Assembly (NCBI RefSeq): GCF_002873135.1
Contig: NZ_MCVI01000072.1
Location: 62,001 to 126,000 of the forward strand
From: Shewanella sp. 10N.286.48.A6
GTDB taxonomy: Bacteria > Pseudomonadota > Gammaproteobacteria > Enterobacterales > Shewanellaceae
DNA length: 64,000 nt
Reading direction: 5' to 3'
Shown here: positions 52,966 to 63,400 of the stretch, piece by piece
How positions within the stretch are numbered: the first letter of the stretch is position 1
How the letters are laid out: every line of letters begins with the position of its first letter
Position numbers and translations under genes: made by a program
The notes under the pieces: model-generated
What the model was told of the DNA's origin: nothing
The model's input: only the letters and a program-made list of their open reading frames with translations
Database searches by the model: none

Positions 52966-53931
52966 TTACTTCACTTCTTTACCTTGCGCTTGTAAATCCG
53001 CATGGTAGCTTGAACGTACAAGCGGGCCACAGGCTGCATGGGTAAAGCCAATCTCGTCAGCTAATGCTTTTAGCTCATCAAACTCTGCTGGTGGCACGTA
53101 ACGCTCAACCGGTAAGTGGAACTTACTTGGTTGTAAGTATTGACCTAAGGTTAACATCTCGACGTTATGAGCACGTAAATCACGTAATACATCGGCGATT
53201 TCTTCGTTTGACTCCCCTAAGCCCATCATTAAACCTGACTTAGTTGGAACATCAGGGTGACGGTCTTTAAAGCGTTTTAGTAAATCCAATGACCACTGGT
53301 AATTTGCCCCAGGGCGCGCTTTACGGTAATGCATTGGCGCTGTTTCAAGGTTGTGGTTGAACACATCTGGTGGCTCAGTGGCTAAAATATCTAAAGCGGC
53401 GTCAATACGGCCACGGAAATCAGGCACTAAAATTTCAATTTTAATTTCAGGATTTAAGATGCGGATTTCACGAATACAATCAGCAAAGTGCTGTGCGCCG
53501 CCGTCACGTAAATCATCACGATCTACAGAGGTGATCACCACATATTTAAGCTTCATATCTTGAATGGTTTGCGCGAGTTTCTTAGGCTCAGCTGCATCAG
53601 GCTTTAGTGGACGGCCGTGGGCAACATCACAAAAAGGGCAACGACGAGTACAAATCGCCCCTAAGATCATAAAGGTGGCAGTACCGTGGTTAAAGCATTC
53701 AGCAAGGTTAGGGCATGAGGCTTCTTCACATACTGAGTGCAAACCGTTTTTACGCAGTGCTGATTTTATATCAGTAATTCGCTGGTTTGATGCAGGGAGT
53801 TTTACTCTTAACCAATCTGGTTTACGCAACATGGTTTCACGTTCAGATGGAACCACTTTAACAGGGATACGCGCGACTTTTTCAGCATCACGCAATTTAA
53901 CACCGGGTTGTAATCTTTCAGGCCTATTCAT
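52966..53931 (-). CDS. lipA: Lipoyl synthase
   Basis: Radical SAM enzyme of 321 residues that inserts two sulfurs into octanoyl groups on the lipoyl domains. Both iron-sulfur sites are complete: the auxiliary cluster [12 protein letters not shown] (CX4CX5C, about 67-78) and the radical SAM motif CTRRCPFC (CX3CX2C, about 94-101). The C-terminal RSSYHAD carries the Ser ligand of the auxiliary cluster. Other marks are [10 protein letters not shown] and GLGESNEE. It follows lipB by one base on the minus strand, so the two are co-transcribed. Confidence 0.97.
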   Translation of the reverse strand: MNRPERLQPGVKLRDAEKVARIPVKVVPSERETMLRKPDWLRVKLPASNQRITDIKSALRKNGLHSVCEEASCPNLAECFNHGTATFMILGAICTRRCPFCDVAHGRPLKPDAAEPKKLAQTIQDMKLKYVVITSVDRDDLRDGGAQHFADCIREIRILNPEIKIEILVPDFRGRIDAALDILATEPPDVFNHNLETAPMHYRKARPGANYQWSLDLLKRFKDRHPDVPTKSGLMMGLGESNEEIADVLRDLRAHNVEMLTLGQYLQPSKFHLPVERYVPPAEFDELKALADEIGFTHAACGPLVRSSYHADLQAQGKEVK

Positions 53932-53932
53932 T

Positions 53933-54583
53933 TTATTCTGCTAATCCTTGATGATGTACAAGTTCTTGGTAGCCTAATACTTGGCTTAATGTTTGAATCA
54001 GTTTGTCGCCAGCTTCAGTCACGGTTTGTGGGCCGCCTAAGGCTTTGCATTGCACCATTTCAAGTCCGGCATAACCACAAGGATTAATGCGCAGAAATGG
54101 TGCTAAATCCATATCGACGTTGAGGGCAAGGCCATGAAAAGAGCAGCCTTTACGAATGCGTAACCCTAATGACGCGAGTTTTCGCTCGTCAACATAGACA
54201 CCGGGTGCATCTGCTTTGGCGTAAGCATTGACATCGTACATGGCGAGCATATCAACGATGCTTTGCTCGATATTATTCACTAATTGTCTCACACCGAGTT
54301 TACTTCTTTTTATGTCAATGAGTGGATAGACAACCAGTTGGCCGGGGCCGTGATAAGTGACTTGTCCGCCGCGATCCACTTGGATCACTGGGATATCGCC
54401 AGGATTGAGAATGTGTTCACTTTTGCCTGCTTGGCCTTGGGTGAATACCGGTGAATGTTCAACTATCCATAGCTCGTCGTTGCTGTCACTGTCGCGATTG
54501 TCAGTGTAACTTTGCATGGCATGCCAGACCGACTCGTAATCTTGGCGGCCAAGATGCCTGATATGTAACGTCTGAGTTTGCAA
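53933..54583 (-). CDS. lipB: Octanoyltransferase LipB
   Basis: Moves octanoyl from acyl carrier protein to lipoyl domains. The frame is open up to ATG 54631, but the TTG at 54583 is chosen: GGGAGAG lies seven bases upstream, and the protein then begins [17 protein letters not shown], where LipB proteins normally begin. 216 residues result. Motifs are [17 protein letters not shown] (about 75-91), the catalytic Lys in [21 protein letters not shown], and the conserved Cys in [11 protein letters not shown]. lipA follows directly. ybeD lies upstream, as in E. coli. Confidence 0.94.
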   Translation of the reverse strand: MQTQTLHIRHLGRQDYESVWHAMQSYTDNRDSDSNDELWIVEHSPVFTQGQAGKSEHILNPGDIPVIQVDRGGQVTYHGPGQLVVYPLIDIKRSKLGVRQLVNNIEQSIVDMLAMYDVNAYAKADAPGVYVDERKLASLGLRIRKGCSFHGLALNVDMDLAPFLRINPCGYAGLEMVQCKALGGPQTVTEAGDKLIQTLSQVLGYQELVHHQGLAE

Positions 54584-54685
54584 GGGCAAGCTCTCCCTCA
54601 AAAAAGTTGGCTTATTATACGCACCTATCACTGAAATAACATCAAAGTGATAGGTGGATCACGTTTTATACCATTTTGAGCGGTG

Positions 54686-54952
54686 TTAAAGTACGCGGTT
54701 TACACCTTCAATTGCAGCAAGATCTGTATAAACTTGCTCAATATGTTCTTTACTGGTAACAGTAATACGAATTGATACTGCGTAGTAGGTGCCTTTGCTT
54801 GATGCTTTGACTGTTGGCGCATAATCGCCAGGTGCGAGTTTTTGCGCTACAGCAACGATGCGATCAGCTAAGGTATCGTCAGCATTACCGATGACTTTGA
54901 ATGGGCATGAATTTGGAAAATCCATTAGTTCGCCAAAGTTTGTTTCTAACAT
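54686..54952 (-). CDS. ybeD: DUF493 protein YbeD
   Basis: 88-residue ACT-like protein of unknown role, kept next to lipB in many Gammaproteobacteria. The start is ATG 54952, residue 68 of the longer frame that is open to 55153. From there the sequence [22 protein letters not shown] matches YbeD, while the upstream part is Cys/His-rich and does not. GAGAG precedes it. Middle segment [20 protein letters not shown] and the end IEGVNRVL are typical for the family. The dacA-ybeD-lipB order supports it. Confidence 0.93.
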   Translation of the reverse strand: MLETNFGELMDFPNSCPFKVIGNADDTLADRIVAVAQKLAPGDYAPTVKASSKGTYYAVSIRITVTSKEHIEQVYTDLAAIEGVNRVL

Positions 54953-55140
54953 GTGTTTGCTCTCTACGGTTGAATGCGCCTGTTTGTAGATATTACAGCA
55001 GGTACAGTTGAAGCTGTTATCACTTCTATATGGGGTAATTATACTGTAATACAAGTCTGCGAGCAGCGTTTGATGGTCATTTTTACTGCGCCATTGTAAT
55101 TTATTACCTAAGGCGTTAGTTTTGCGCTGCTGCTTCGATA

Positions 55141-55172
55141 ACAATAAAGCCACCCGAAGGTGGCTTTATTGT
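55141..55172 (-). terminator. Terminator between dacA and ybeD
   Basis: 14-bp stem, arms 55141-55154 and 55159-55172, CGAA loop. It lies between the dacA stop (55231) and the ybeD start (54952), so the ybeD-lipB-lipA group may have its own promoter in the next 190 bp. Confidence 0.8.
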
Positions 55173-55230
55173 AGATATCAGTTTGTTTAACTGACCATTT
55201 TGCTAATTATTTAGAAAATAGCTTAGCTTA

Positions 55231-56421
55231 TTATTCACCAAACCAGCCTTCAAACATTTGCTTGAAGTAATCCATCAATTTGCTAAACCAGCTGCCTTCA
55301 TTGACTTCATTTAAAGTGACTAATGGGAATTGAGCTATGTCTTTGCCATCTAATTGGAAGAAAACACGGCCAACAGTTTCGCCTTTCGCTAACGGCGCCG
55401 TTAGTGGCTTAGTTAGCTCAAAGTTTGCTTGTAAGTTTTTAGCTTGACCGCGATTAATGGTAATAGGCGTGTCGGTAACGACACCTAAATCAACCGTTTC
55501 ACGATCACCATACCAGATTTTTTGGGTAACAAAGGTGTCGCCAGCTTTATATGGGGTAATGGTTTCAAAGAAACGGAAACCGTAGTTAAGCAGCTTTTTG
55601 CTTTCAGCTTTACGGGCTGACTCGCTGTTAGTACCCATCACCACGGTAATGAGACGCATACCGTCATTGGTTGCTGAAGACACTAAGTTGTAACCCGCAC
55701 CTGATGTATGGCCAGTTTTGATGCCGTCAACATTAAGGCTGTTATCCCACAATAGGCCGTTACGGTTATATTGTTTAATGCCGTTAAAGGTGAAAGATTT
55801 TTCTGAATAAACACGGTATTCATCTGGCACATCACGAATTAACGCTGCGCCTAGCAATGCCATATCATAGGCGGTGGTTTTGTGATTATCAGAATCTAAA
55901 CCATGTGAGTTTTCAAAGTAACTTTGGGTCATGCCCAGTTGCTTTGACCATGAGTTCATTAAGTCAACAAAGCCATCTTCAGTGCCGGCGATATGTTCTG
56001 CCATTGCCACACAGGCATCGTTACCTGATTGAATAATAATGCCGCGGTTTAAATCTTCGACCGTGACAGTTTTACCCACTTCAATAAACATTTTTGACGA
56101 ATCTGGGAAGTTTTTAGACCAAGCTTTTTTACTGATGGTTACTTCATCATCTAAAGAAATATTACCGACTTTAACTTCATGACCAATAACATAACTGGTC
56201 ATCATTTTAGTTAAGCTAGCAGGGTTAAGTGATTCATAGGCATTGCTTTCAGCAATCACGCGCCCTGAATTGTAATCCATTAGAACATAAGCTTTAGCGG
56301 CGACAGTCGGCGCATTAGGCATAACCATAGGTGCATTAGCTGCGTTGGCTGCTTGAGATGAAAAAGATACCGCAGAAAGCAACAGCAAAGATTTTAGGGG
56401 AGTGTTAACAATATTCATCAT
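55231..56421 (-). CDS. dacA: D-alanyl-D-alanine carboxypeptidase (PBP5/6 type)
   Basis: 396-residue penicillin-binding protein that removes the last D-Ala from peptidoglycan stems. The signal peptide is about 1-27. Active-site motifs are S69-L-T-K72, SGN in QSGNDACV (about 132-134) and KTG in GIKTGHT. A C-terminal PBP5 domain II and an amphipathic helix at the end (FSKLMDYFKQMFEGWF) anchor it to the outer face of the inner membrane. Two ATGs in tandem (56421 and 56418). It follows rlpA in the cell-wall cluster. Confidence 0.96.
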   Translation of the reverse strand: MMNIVNTPLKSLLLLSAVSFSSQAANAANAPMVMPNAPTVAAKAYVLMDYNSGRVIAESNAYESLNPASLTKMMTSYVIGHEVKVGNISLDDEVTISKKAWSKNFPDSSKMFIEVGKTVTVEDLNRGIIIQSGNDACVAMAEHIAGTEDGFVDLMNSWSKQLGMTQSYFENSHGLDSDNHKTTAYDMALLGAALIRDVPDEYRVYSEKSFTFNGIKQYNRNGLLWDNSLNVDGIKTGHTSGAGYNLVSSATNDGMRLITVVMGTNSESARKAESKKLLNYGFRFFETITPYKAGDTFVTQKIWYGDRETVDLGVVTDTPITINRGQAKNLQANFELTKPLTAPLAKGETVGRVFFQLDGKDIAQFPLVTLNEVNEGSWFSKLMDYFKQMFEGWFGE

Positions 56422-56702
56422 TAAATTGGCACATCTCTGGTCAATGTAGAAGGTGACGTCGTTTAGGGTTTATTTTTAACTTACCGTGTTTGATGTGCTA
56501 GTGAAAGCACCAACAAACGCATTTATCAAAAATAGCATAAAAACCAAGCAAGATTATTACTTTAAAGCATCTTTAGTAGGTTTAAATGAATAAACGACAT
56601 AATTAAAAACATTATATCATTAGTCGCTGACAATTTGACATTAAGCTTCATTAACATAAATAAACTGTCAGGCAGGCTAATTTATTATTTTTCAAAAACT
56701 GG

Positions 56703-57518
56703 TTATTTTTTAGGGTACATCATATAGCTATTAGGGTGGCCATCTTGTTTTAGCTGCACTAATACTTTATTCGCTAAATAACGCTGTCCAATTGGCCCGA
56801 GTTGTAGGCGATAAAAGCCATTAGCCGCTTCAACTTTTGCCGGCACTTGGTACTTTTGTTCAAGCTCTTTTGCCAGCACATTAATCCGCAGCAGATCTTT
56901 AGAGGCCACCACTTGAATAAAATGCACGCTGGAGTCTTTTAGTTCATCTAGTGCCATTGATTCTGGTGACTCAATATGAATGGCTTCAATGCTGACTTTA
57001 GCGGTGCCTTGCTGCAACATACCAATTTTGTAGGCCGCTGCGTAGGATAAATCAATGATGCGCCCTTCATGGAATGGGCCACGATCATTGACTCTGACAA
57101 TCACTTGTTTGTTATTAGCCTCATTAGTGACTCGCACATAACTTGGTAATGGCAAGGTTTTATGGGCTGCTGACATGGAGTACATATCATAGGTTTCGCC
57201 GTTTGATGTTAGGTGGCCATGAAACTTTGACCCATACCAAGATGCGCCGCCCGTTTGTTTAAAACCTTTCGCGCTCGACATCACCTGATATGACTTGCCG
57301 CGCACAGTATAGTTTTGCTGGTTTCCTTGGCGACTATAGGGCTCATACTTTGGGTGGGCATCTTCAACCTTACTGACATCGGGGGCACTTTTAGGGGCGC
57401 GATCATCTTTGAGCTGATAGCGGTCATCTTGGCTAGTTGGCGTCGGTGAACTTGAACACGCAGCCAATGCACCGCACAACCCAACCACGGCGAGACTAAT
57501 GAGTGACTTTTTTAGCAT
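56703..57518 (-). CDS. rlpA: Septal-ring lytic transglycosylase-type lipoprotein RlpA
   Basis: 271 residues from ATG 57518, which gives a lipoprotein signal MLKKSLISLAVVGLCGALAAC; the longer frame to 57596 overlaps mltB. After a Ser/Pro-rich linker comes the double-psi beta-barrel (GGASWYGSKFHGHLTSNGE, about 90-108; VRVNDRGPFHEGRIIDLSYAAA with the catalytic Asp), and a C-terminal SPOR domain (VHFIQVVASKDLLRINVLA onward) that binds denuded glycan at the division site. It cuts naked glycan strands in some species. It lies between mltB and dacA. Confidence 0.94.
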   Translation of the reverse strand: MLKKSLISLAVVGLCGALAACSSSPTPTSQDDRYQLKDDRAPKSAPDVSKVEDAHPKYEPYSRQGNQQNYTVRGKSYQVMSSAKGFKQTGGASWYGSKFHGHLTSNGETYDMYSMSAAHKTLPLPSYVRVTNEANNKQVIVRVNDRGPFHEGRIIDLSYAAAYKIGMLQQGTAKVSIEAIHIESPESMALDELKDSSVHFIQVVASKDLLRINVLAKELEQKYQVPAKVEAANGFYRLQLGPIGQRYLANKVLVQLKQDGHPNSYMMYPKK

Positions 57519-57567
57519 GTCATATTTAATGTGACAGTTTATTTGACCGTTCATGTGAGTGCGCATC

Positions 57568-58599
57568 TTATTTGTTGTCATGTGCAGGGGCTGCACCTGA
57601 GTGGTACGCAGCTGCTAATTGCTGGCTAAATTGATATACCGCCATGGCATATAGTGGGCTGCGATTGTAGCGGGTAATCACATAAAAGTTATTAAGCCCT
57701 AACCAGTAGTCTGTTGCTTTGGGTTGCTCAAGTTTGATCAGTAATGCAGATTGCGAAGCATCAATATCTTTGGCAACCGCTAGGGATAAACTTGGGGTCA
57801 AGATATCAGCCACAGTTTGTGTCGGCTTGCCTTTAAGCCATACCTTGGCTTTAGGCGCGGTTTCAACGGTGTTATTTAATTTAAGGGCAACAGGTGCGCC
57901 TTTTTTCCAGCCGTGTTGGTGGAAATAATTAGCAACACTACCAATAGCATCCGGCTTACTATTCAATAGATCTCGGCGGCCATCACCGCTGAAATCAACC
58001 GCGTAGTGACGATAGCTTGAAGGAATAAACTGGCCATAACCCATAGCGCCAGCGTAAGAGCCTTTAAGGTTGTCATTATCTAATTGCTCTTCTTTAATTA
58101 ATGACATCAGGTTGCCAAATTCTTTCCTGAAAAAGGTGGCTCTAGGAGGATAGTAAAAGCCTAATGTATACAGCGCATCTTGTACTTTATAGTTACCCAT
58201 GTAGCCGCCGTAGTAGGTTTCGATACCGATAATGGCAACAATGATTTGCGGGTCAACTTGGAATTTTTCTGAGGCCTGCTTGATGGTTTCAGCATTTTGT
58301 TGCCAAAAGGCTAAGCCTTTTTCTAAACGGGAGTCAGTTAAAAAGATGGGATAGTATTGGTGCCAAGGTTTGGCTTCCCAAGGTTTGGAAATAGCATCAA
58401 GTACGGCTTGATTATGATTAGCAGATGATAGGAATTGCTGAACTTCTTGTTCGGTAAAGCCCTTGCTCACTTGTTCAGTGATAAAAGCCTGTTTTAGTGC
58501 GCTGACTTCTTGCTCTGTTGGCGGCGTTGGCGCCGCAAAAAGTGTTGTTGAACTGAGAAGTAATGCCAGCGCTGTTGCGATTTTAGTTGTTATTTGCAT
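57568..58599 (-). CDS. mltB: Membrane-bound lytic murein transglycosylase B
   Basis: 343 residues. N-terminal signal peptide ends at about residue 22 (LFA-APT) without a lipobox cysteine, so it is probably periplasmic and soluble, unlike the E. coli lipoprotein. The catalytic Glu is in AIIGIETYYGGYMGNYKV (about 123-140). Other SLT_2 marks are QFIPSSYRHYAVDFSGDGRRDL and the ending DYWLGLNNFYVITRYNRSP. It cleaves glycan strands to 1,6-anhydro ends. AGGA lies seven bases before ATG 58599. Follows rodA in the cluster, with a 95-bp gap. Confidence 0.95.
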   Translation of the reverse strand: MQITTKIATALALLLSSTTLFAAPTPPTEQEVSALKQAFITEQVSKGFTEQEVQQFLSSANHNQAVLDAISKPWEAKPWHQYYPIFLTDSRLEKGLAFWQQNAETIKQASEKFQVDPQIIVAIIGIETYYGGYMGNYKVQDALYTLGFYYPPRATFFRKEFGNLMSLIKEEQLDNDNLKGSYAGAMGYGQFIPSSYRHYAVDFSGDGRRDLLNSKPDAIGSVANYFHQHGWKKGAPVALKLNNTVETAPKAKVWLKGKPTQTVADILTPSLSLAVAKDIDASQSALLIKLEQPKATDYWLGLNNFYVITRYNRSPLYAMAVYQFSQQLAAAYHSGAAPAHDNK

Positions 58600-58694
58600 T
58601 TAAGGTCCTGTGTAATTGGACTACCGCTAAGTGATGTCAATTCAGCTGTGCGGCAGTTTTCCTTATTAAGTTATTTCATTAGGTTTGGCTGGGA

Positions 58695-59807
58695 TTACCT
58701 ATCCACAAAGCGTCTATGGGTTTGAATACTCATCAGAATGCCAAAACCTATCATCAATGTCATCATCGAGGTGCCGCCATAACTGATTAAAGGTAAGGGC
58801 ACTCCCACAACAGGTAAGATGCCAGATACCATACCAATATTGACGAAAATATAAACAAAGAAGGTTAAGGTAATACTGCCTGCCAGTAAGCGAGCAAAGG
58901 AGGTTTGCGCTCGCGATGCGATCACCAAGCCGCGGCCGATGATATACATATACAGGGCAAGTAACAGTAAACTGCCGATCAGGCCAAACTCTTCACCGAT
59001 AACAGCAAAGATAAAGTCGGTATGGCGCTCTGGTAAAAACTCAAGTTGTGATTGTGAGCCTTGCAGCCAGCCTTTACCCCATAGACCACCTGAGCCAATG
59101 GCGATTTTCGATTGAATAATATGATAACCCGCGCCGAGAGGGTCGCGCTCAGGATCAAACAAGGTCATCACCCTAGTGCGCTGATAGTCGTGCATTAAGA
59201 AGTACCACAGTACCGGTAAAAAGGCTAAAACCGCGGTCACACAACTGCCGACAATTACCCAGCTCATACCTGATAAAAACAGCACAAAAATCCCCGAAGC
59301 GGCGACCAAAATTGAGGTGCCTAAATCAGGTTGCTTAGCAATCAGTAACGTAGGAATTAGCAGAATAACCAAACCACCGGCTAAATAACGTTTTTTCGGT
59401 GGTAGCGGAAATTTACTGATGTACCACGCCATAGTAATAGGGAAGGCGAGTTTGATAAGTTCTGATGGCTGAAACTCCATAAAGCCTAAGTTTAGCCAGC
59501 GCTGTGCGCCCTTATTAATGGTGCCAAAAAAGTGTACCCCAAGCAGTAGGATGATACCTGCCACGTAAATGGGTAAAGCCCAGCGCCTGAGAATTTCAGG
59601 GTTTATTTGGGCAAAGATAAACATGACAAATAATGACAAGCCAAAGCGGGTTAATTGCCTTTCCATCATGGCAAAGTCTTCACCGCTGGCAGAATAAATC
59701 ACAAACAAGCCAAAAATCATTAGCGCGAGTAGGCCCAACAATAACGGTAAGTCTATGTGTAGTTTTTGCCAAATAGTCTGTTTGTGTGGGTGGTGTGAGG
59801 TATTCAT
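58695..59807 (-). CDS. rodA: Peptidoglycan glycosyltransferase RodA
   Basis: SEDS-family polymerase of 370 residues working with PBP2 in cell elongation. About ten membrane segments. The conserved [19 protein letters not shown] and [49 protein letters not shown], and [26 protein letters not shown] are typical and include the essential Asp. The start ATG 59807 overlaps the PBP2 stop (ATGA); the frame is open to 59822. Follows mrdA as in E. coli. Confidence 0.96.
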   Translation of the reverse strand: MNTSHHPHKQTIWQKLHIDLPLLLGLLALMIFGLFVIYSASGEDFAMMERQLTRFGLSLFVMFIFAQINPEILRRWALPIYVAGIILLLGVHFFGTINKGAQRWLNLGFMEFQPSELIKLAFPITMAWYISKFPLPPKKRYLAGGLVILLIPTLLIAKQPDLGTSILVAASGIFVLFLSGMSWVIVGSCVTAVLAFLPVLWYFLMHDYQRTRVMTLFDPERDPLGAGYHIIQSKIAIGSGGLWGKGWLQGSQSQLEFLPERHTDFIFAVIGEEFGLIGSLLLLALYMYIIGRGLVIASRAQTSFARLLAGSITLTFFVYIFVNIGMVSGILPVVGVPLPLISYGGTSMMTLMIGFGILMSIQTHRRFVDR

Positions 59808-61660
59808 TGTTCCACCATCCATTGATCTCGTAACATGTATTCATCCAATAGCGCCCGGGCGACAGGTCCAGCATTGACTCCGCCCCAGCCAGCATTTTCA
59901 ATAACCACCGCGAGAACAATCTTAGGGTTTTCATAAGGCGCGTAGGCAATAATTAAGGCGTTATCTCGTAAAAACTCTGACACGGTATCAGCATCGTATT
60001 TTTCATCTTGGGCAACACTAAATACCTGCGCAGTACCGGTTTTCATTGCTGCGGTATATTTGGCATCAGTAAAGCGAGACTTATCAGCCGTTTTTCGCAT
60101 CGCTTCGTTAATGATTTCCCAGTTATTATCATCGTTTAATTTTATTGGTTCACGCTCATCAATCGGGGTATCGATTTTAGCGGTGTCATCTTTAAATGAT
60201 TTTAATAAATGCGGCGTATAACGGGTGCCGTGATTGGCTAAAATGGTGGCGGCATTAGCAAGCTGTAATGGTGTTGAGGTCCAGTAGCCTTGACCAATAC
60301 CCACCGAAATCGTATCACCAATATACCAAGGCTGATTGTAACGCATGCGCTTCCAATCTTTTGATGGCATGATGCCGTTAGCTTCTTCGTAGATATCAAT
60401 GCCACTTGATTCGCCAAAACCAAATTGGTTCATGAAATCAGCAATCTTATCGACACCGACTTTATAGGCTAAGTCATAAAAGAAGGTATCACAGGAGTCC
60501 ATGATGGCACTGTATACATCAACCCAGCCGTGGCCCCAGCGTTTCCAGTCGCGGTATTTACGTTCGACATTGGGGATTTGCCAAAAGCCTGGATCCCAGA
60601 TGCGGGTTTTTTCGCTAATGGCTTTTTGTTCTAAGCCCAGTAGTGCAATATGCGGTTTTACTGTTGATGCTGGTGAGTATTGGCCTTGGGTTGCACGGTT
60701 GATAAGAGGGCGTGATTTATCGTTTAGTAGTGCGTTATACGCCTTGCTGCTAATACCGTGAACAAATAAATTAGGGTCATAACTTGGGCTTGATACCATC
60801 GCAAGTACGCCGCCATCTTGTGGATCGATTGCAACCACTGAGCCGCGGCGACCATCTAATAGTTCCATAGCTTTTTGCTGTAGTTTTAAATCTAAGGTGA
60901 GGTAAATATCTTGCCCAGGCGTTGGCGGGGTCACCTTCAAGGTGCGGATCACGCGGCCACGGTTATTCACTTCTTCTTCAAGGTGACCAGGGGTGCCTAA
61001 TAATAGGCTCTCATAGAACTTTTCAATCCCCTGTTTGCCAATATCATTAGTGGCGGCGTAATTTTTCCAGGTACCCGATTTTTCAAGAGATGCGCGATCA
61101 CGGGTGTTAATTTTACCCACATAACCCAATACGTGAGTCATCAAATCTTCATAGGGGTAATGGCGTTTAAGGCCTGCTTCGACTCTAAAACCGGGGAATT
61201 GATGTTGGTTAACACTGAATGCGGCAACTTGCTCTTCAGTTAATCGGCTTTTGATGGTTAATGGTTTAAAGCGGCGATGATAACGTAATCTTTCAGTGAT
61301 ACTTTCACGCTCTTCTTCAGTAAGGGCAATAACCTCATTGAGTTTATCTAGGGTCGCAGTAATATCTTTAGACTTTTCTGGGATGACTTCTAGGGTATAA
61401 AACGGCTGGTTTTCAGCAAGCAGTTGGCCGTTACGGTCGTAGATTAAGCCGCGACTCGGGGCTACGGGCACAACGCGGATACGGTTGTCATTAGAGCGGG
61501 TTTCATAATCAGTGTATGAGACAACTTGCAGTTGATAAAGGTTAGACAGTAAAACACTGATGAGAATAAACACGCACAGGAAAGTGAACAAAGCACGACG
61601 TTTGAATAGCGACGCCTCGGCAGCGTGGTCGTGCATGGCAATGCGCTTTTTTGGCGACAC
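59804..61660 (-). CDS. mrdA: Penicillin-binding protein 2 (peptidoglycan transpeptidase)
   Basis: 618-residue class B PBP that cross-links new glycan during elongation. One N-terminal helix (about 26-46), a dimerisation/pedestal region (about 60-220), then the transpeptidase domain with SPASTVKP (SxxK, about 329-336), SCD (about 389-391) and KTGTAQ (about 544-549). The start GTG at 61660 is supported by GGAGA eight bases upstream; an ATG at 61636 is an alternative. ATGA overlap with rodA. It lies after rlmH in the conserved cluster. Confidence 0.96.
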   Translation of the reverse strand: MSPKKRIAMHDHAAEASLFKRRALFTFLCVFILISVLLSNLYQLQVVSYTDYETRSNDNRIRVVPVAPSRGLIYDRNGQLLAENQPFYTLEVIPEKSKDITATLDKLNEVIALTEEERESITERLRYHRRFKPLTIKSRLTEEQVAAFSVNQHQFPGFRVEAGLKRHYPYEDLMTHVLGYVGKINTRDRASLEKSGTWKNYAATNDIGKQGIEKFYESLLLGTPGHLEEEVNNRGRVIRTLKVTPPTPGQDIYLTLDLKLQQKAMELLDGRRGSVVAIDPQDGGVLAMVSSPSYDPNLFVHGISSKAYNALLNDKSRPLINRATQGQYSPASTVKPHIALLGLEQKAISEKTRIWDPGFWQIPNVERKYRDWKRWGHGWVDVYSAIMDSCDTFFYDLAYKVGVDKIADFMNQFGFGESSGIDIYEEANGIMPSKDWKRMRYNQPWYIGDTISVGIGQGYWTSTPLQLANAATILANHGTRYTPHLLKSFKDDTAKIDTPIDEREPIKLNDDNNWEIINEAMRKTADKSRFTDAKYTAAMKTGTAQVFSVAQDEKYDADTVSEFLRDNALIIAYAPYENPKIVLAVVIENAGWGGVNAGPVARALLDEYMLRDQWMVEQ

Positions 61661-61755
61661 TTAAGCTTTCTCCGATGAGATTCAGGCTAATAAATTCAGA
61701 TTTGTTATATTAGCTGAATTAGCTTTGCTTTTACCAGAGCCTTGACCAATAAGGT

Positions 61756-62226
61756 TTACTCTCTATGGTAGGGGTGGTTGTTATTTATACTCCATGCTCG
61801 ATAAAGGCTTTCGGCAACCAGTACTCGAACTAATGGATGGGGCAAAGTGAGGGCGGATAAACACCAGCTTTGGCTTGCAGCAGCTTTGCATGCTGGCGCA
61901 AGACCTTCAGGACCGCCAATCAATAAACTGACATCACGGCCATCAAGCTGCCATTTGCTGAGTTGCTCGGCAAGTTGTGGGGTTTCCCAGTTCTTACCAG
62001 GCAAGTCTAGGCTTACAATGTGATTGCCTTTGGGTACTGCTGCTAGCATTAGTTCGCCTTCTTTTTGAAGAATGCGTGCTATATCAGCATTTTTACCGCG
62101 CTTTCCTGCGGGGATCTCAATCAACTCTAACGCCATATCACGAGGAAAACGACGTTGGTATTCTTCAAATCCGCGGGTTACCCAATCTGGCATCTTGGTG
62201 CCAACAGCAATCAGTTGTAACTTCAT
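61756..62226 (-). CDS. rlmH: 23S rRNA (pseudouridine1915-N3)-methyltransferase
   Basis: 156-residue SPOUT methyltransferase that methylates pseudouridine 1915 in 23S rRNA. Typical start [20 protein letters not shown], a trefoil-knot SAM site [11 protein letters not shown] (about 102-112), and the C-terminal [25 protein letters not shown] plus NHPYHRE end. The ATG overlaps the rsfS stop by one base (TAATG). Order rsfS-rlmH-mrdA matches E. coli. Confidence 0.97.
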   Translation of the reverse strand: MKLQLIAVGTKMPDWVTRGFEEYQRRFPRDMALELIEIPAGKRGKNADIARILQKEGELMLAAVPKGNHIVSLDLPGKNWETPQLAEQLSKWQLDGRDVSLLIGGPEGLAPACKAAASQSWCLSALTLPHPLVRVLVAESLYRAWSINNNHPYHRE

Positions 62227-62555
62227 TATGCGTTGTTTTCAGACCATAGTTTTTCTAGATCATAAAACTCACGTGTTTGGTCTTGCATTACATGTAAGAT
62301 TACGCCACCTAGATCAACCAGTACCCATTCACTGCTCTCACGACCTTCAACACCTAATGGTTGTAAGCCTGCAGTTTTAGATTCAACGATCATATTTTCC
62401 GCAATTGCGCGAACGTGTGTTTTTGATGTGCCAGAGCAAATAACCATAAAATCAGTGATTTGTGATTGTTCTGCAACGTCTAATACCACAACGTCTTTGG
62501 CTTTCAGGTCATCGATTTTATCGATAACAAAATCTTTTAATTCCGTGCTCTGCAC
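62226..62555 (-). CDS. rsfS: Ribosomal silencing factor RsfS
   Basis: 109-residue protein that binds ribosomal protein uL14 and blocks joining of subunits when nutrients are short. The start is set at GTG 62555, with GAGGT seven bases upstream; the longer frame to 62618 adds an unlikely N-terminus. Family marks: [27 protein letters not shown] (about 16-42), [19 protein letters not shown], and [10 protein letters not shown] near the end. Part of the nadD-rsfS-rlmH-mrdA-rodA block. Confidence 0.96.
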   Translation of the reverse strand: MQSTELKDFVIDKIDDLKAKDVVVLDVAEQSQITDFMVICSGTSKTHVRAIAENMIVESKTAGLQPLGVEGRESSEWVLVDLGGVILHVMQDQTREFYDLEKLWSENNA

Positions 62556-62674
62556 GTCACTTACCTCGATATATAAAAATAACGGGGCATTATACGCAAA
62601 ATACCTATGCGAGCGCAATTGAAGCTGAAATTGATTTTAACAGCAGCGATTTTTGAGGCGGGAATTACGAGGGG

Positions 62675-63400
62675 TTAACGGTAAAGTTGATGTTGTAAAA
62701 TATAGGCTTGGATGCACGCTGGGAGTTTTTTATTTAATGAGCCTTTTGCTAATTTCAAAGAGCCATCAGCGGAAAAATGAGTGCTTTGTGCGAGTAGTTT
62801 AGTGCTTTGGGTGGGTAAGTGAGTTTCGTTAGCCATTAACTGAGTCAGCTGCGCCCTTATTTCAGTAGAGGAGATATCTTGCAAGGTCACTTCAACTGGG
62901 AATATATTGCCAACTTTAGCCTCAATCGACTCAGCTTGCTGACAATCTACTTGCTTTTGTTTAAGCAGTTGCATCATCGGATGGTCATGGCTCGCTGACC
63001 AACCTGGGCGGCGACAAACCACCAAATGGCACAGGGCAAATAATTGCTGCCATTGATACCATGACGCTAGCTGAATAAAAGAGTCTGTGCCCATTATGAA
63101 ATAAAATTGATGCTGGGGATAACGCTGGGTTAATAACTCAAGAGTGGTCACAGTGTAAGATGGACTATCACGATTAATTTCGATATCACACACTTCAAGC
63201 TCATCATATTGCTGACAAACTAACTCAGCCATAGCTAAGCGTTGCTCACTGCTAACTTTAGTGGTTTGTTTGTGAGGCGGGATATGATTAGGCATTAGCC
63301 AAATTTTGTCTAAATTGAGCTGTTGTTTTACTTCAATGGCAGGTTTGATATGACCATAATGAATGGGATCAAAGGTGCCGCCTAAAATCCCAATCTTCAT
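62675..63400 (-). CDS. nadD: Nicotinate-nucleotide adenylyltransferase
   Basis: Makes deamido-NAD from nicotinate mononucleotide and ATP. Motif [11 protein letters not shown] with HxGH (about 7-17), [20 protein letters not shown] and [10 protein letters not shown] are present. At 241 residues it is somewhat longer than E. coli NadD (213). The extra sequence is an insertion after [10 protein letters not shown] (about 185-215) that contains a repeated [13 protein letters not shown] stretch. Its ATG overlaps the holA stop (63397-63400). Confidence 0.95.
   Translation of the reverse strand: MKIGILGGTFDPIHYGHIKPAIEVKQQLNLDKIWLMPNHIPPHKQTTKVSSEQRLAMAELVCQQYDELEVCDIEINRDSPSYTVTTLELLTQRYPQHQFYFIMGTDSFIQLASWYQWQQLFALCHLVVCRRPGWSASHDHPMMQLLKQKQVDCQQAESIEAKVGNIFPVEVTLQDISSTEIRAQLTQLMANETHLPTQSTKLLAQSTHFSADGSLKLAKGSLNKKLPACIQAYILQHQLYR

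Noticed and set aside
53564..53944. 126-codon open frame opposite lipA
   Set aside because: Antisense shadow of the conserved radical SAM domain.
54953..55153. N-terminal extension of ybeD (67 codons)
   Set aside because: YbeD homologs begin at the later ATG, and the extension runs into the terminator stem at 55141.
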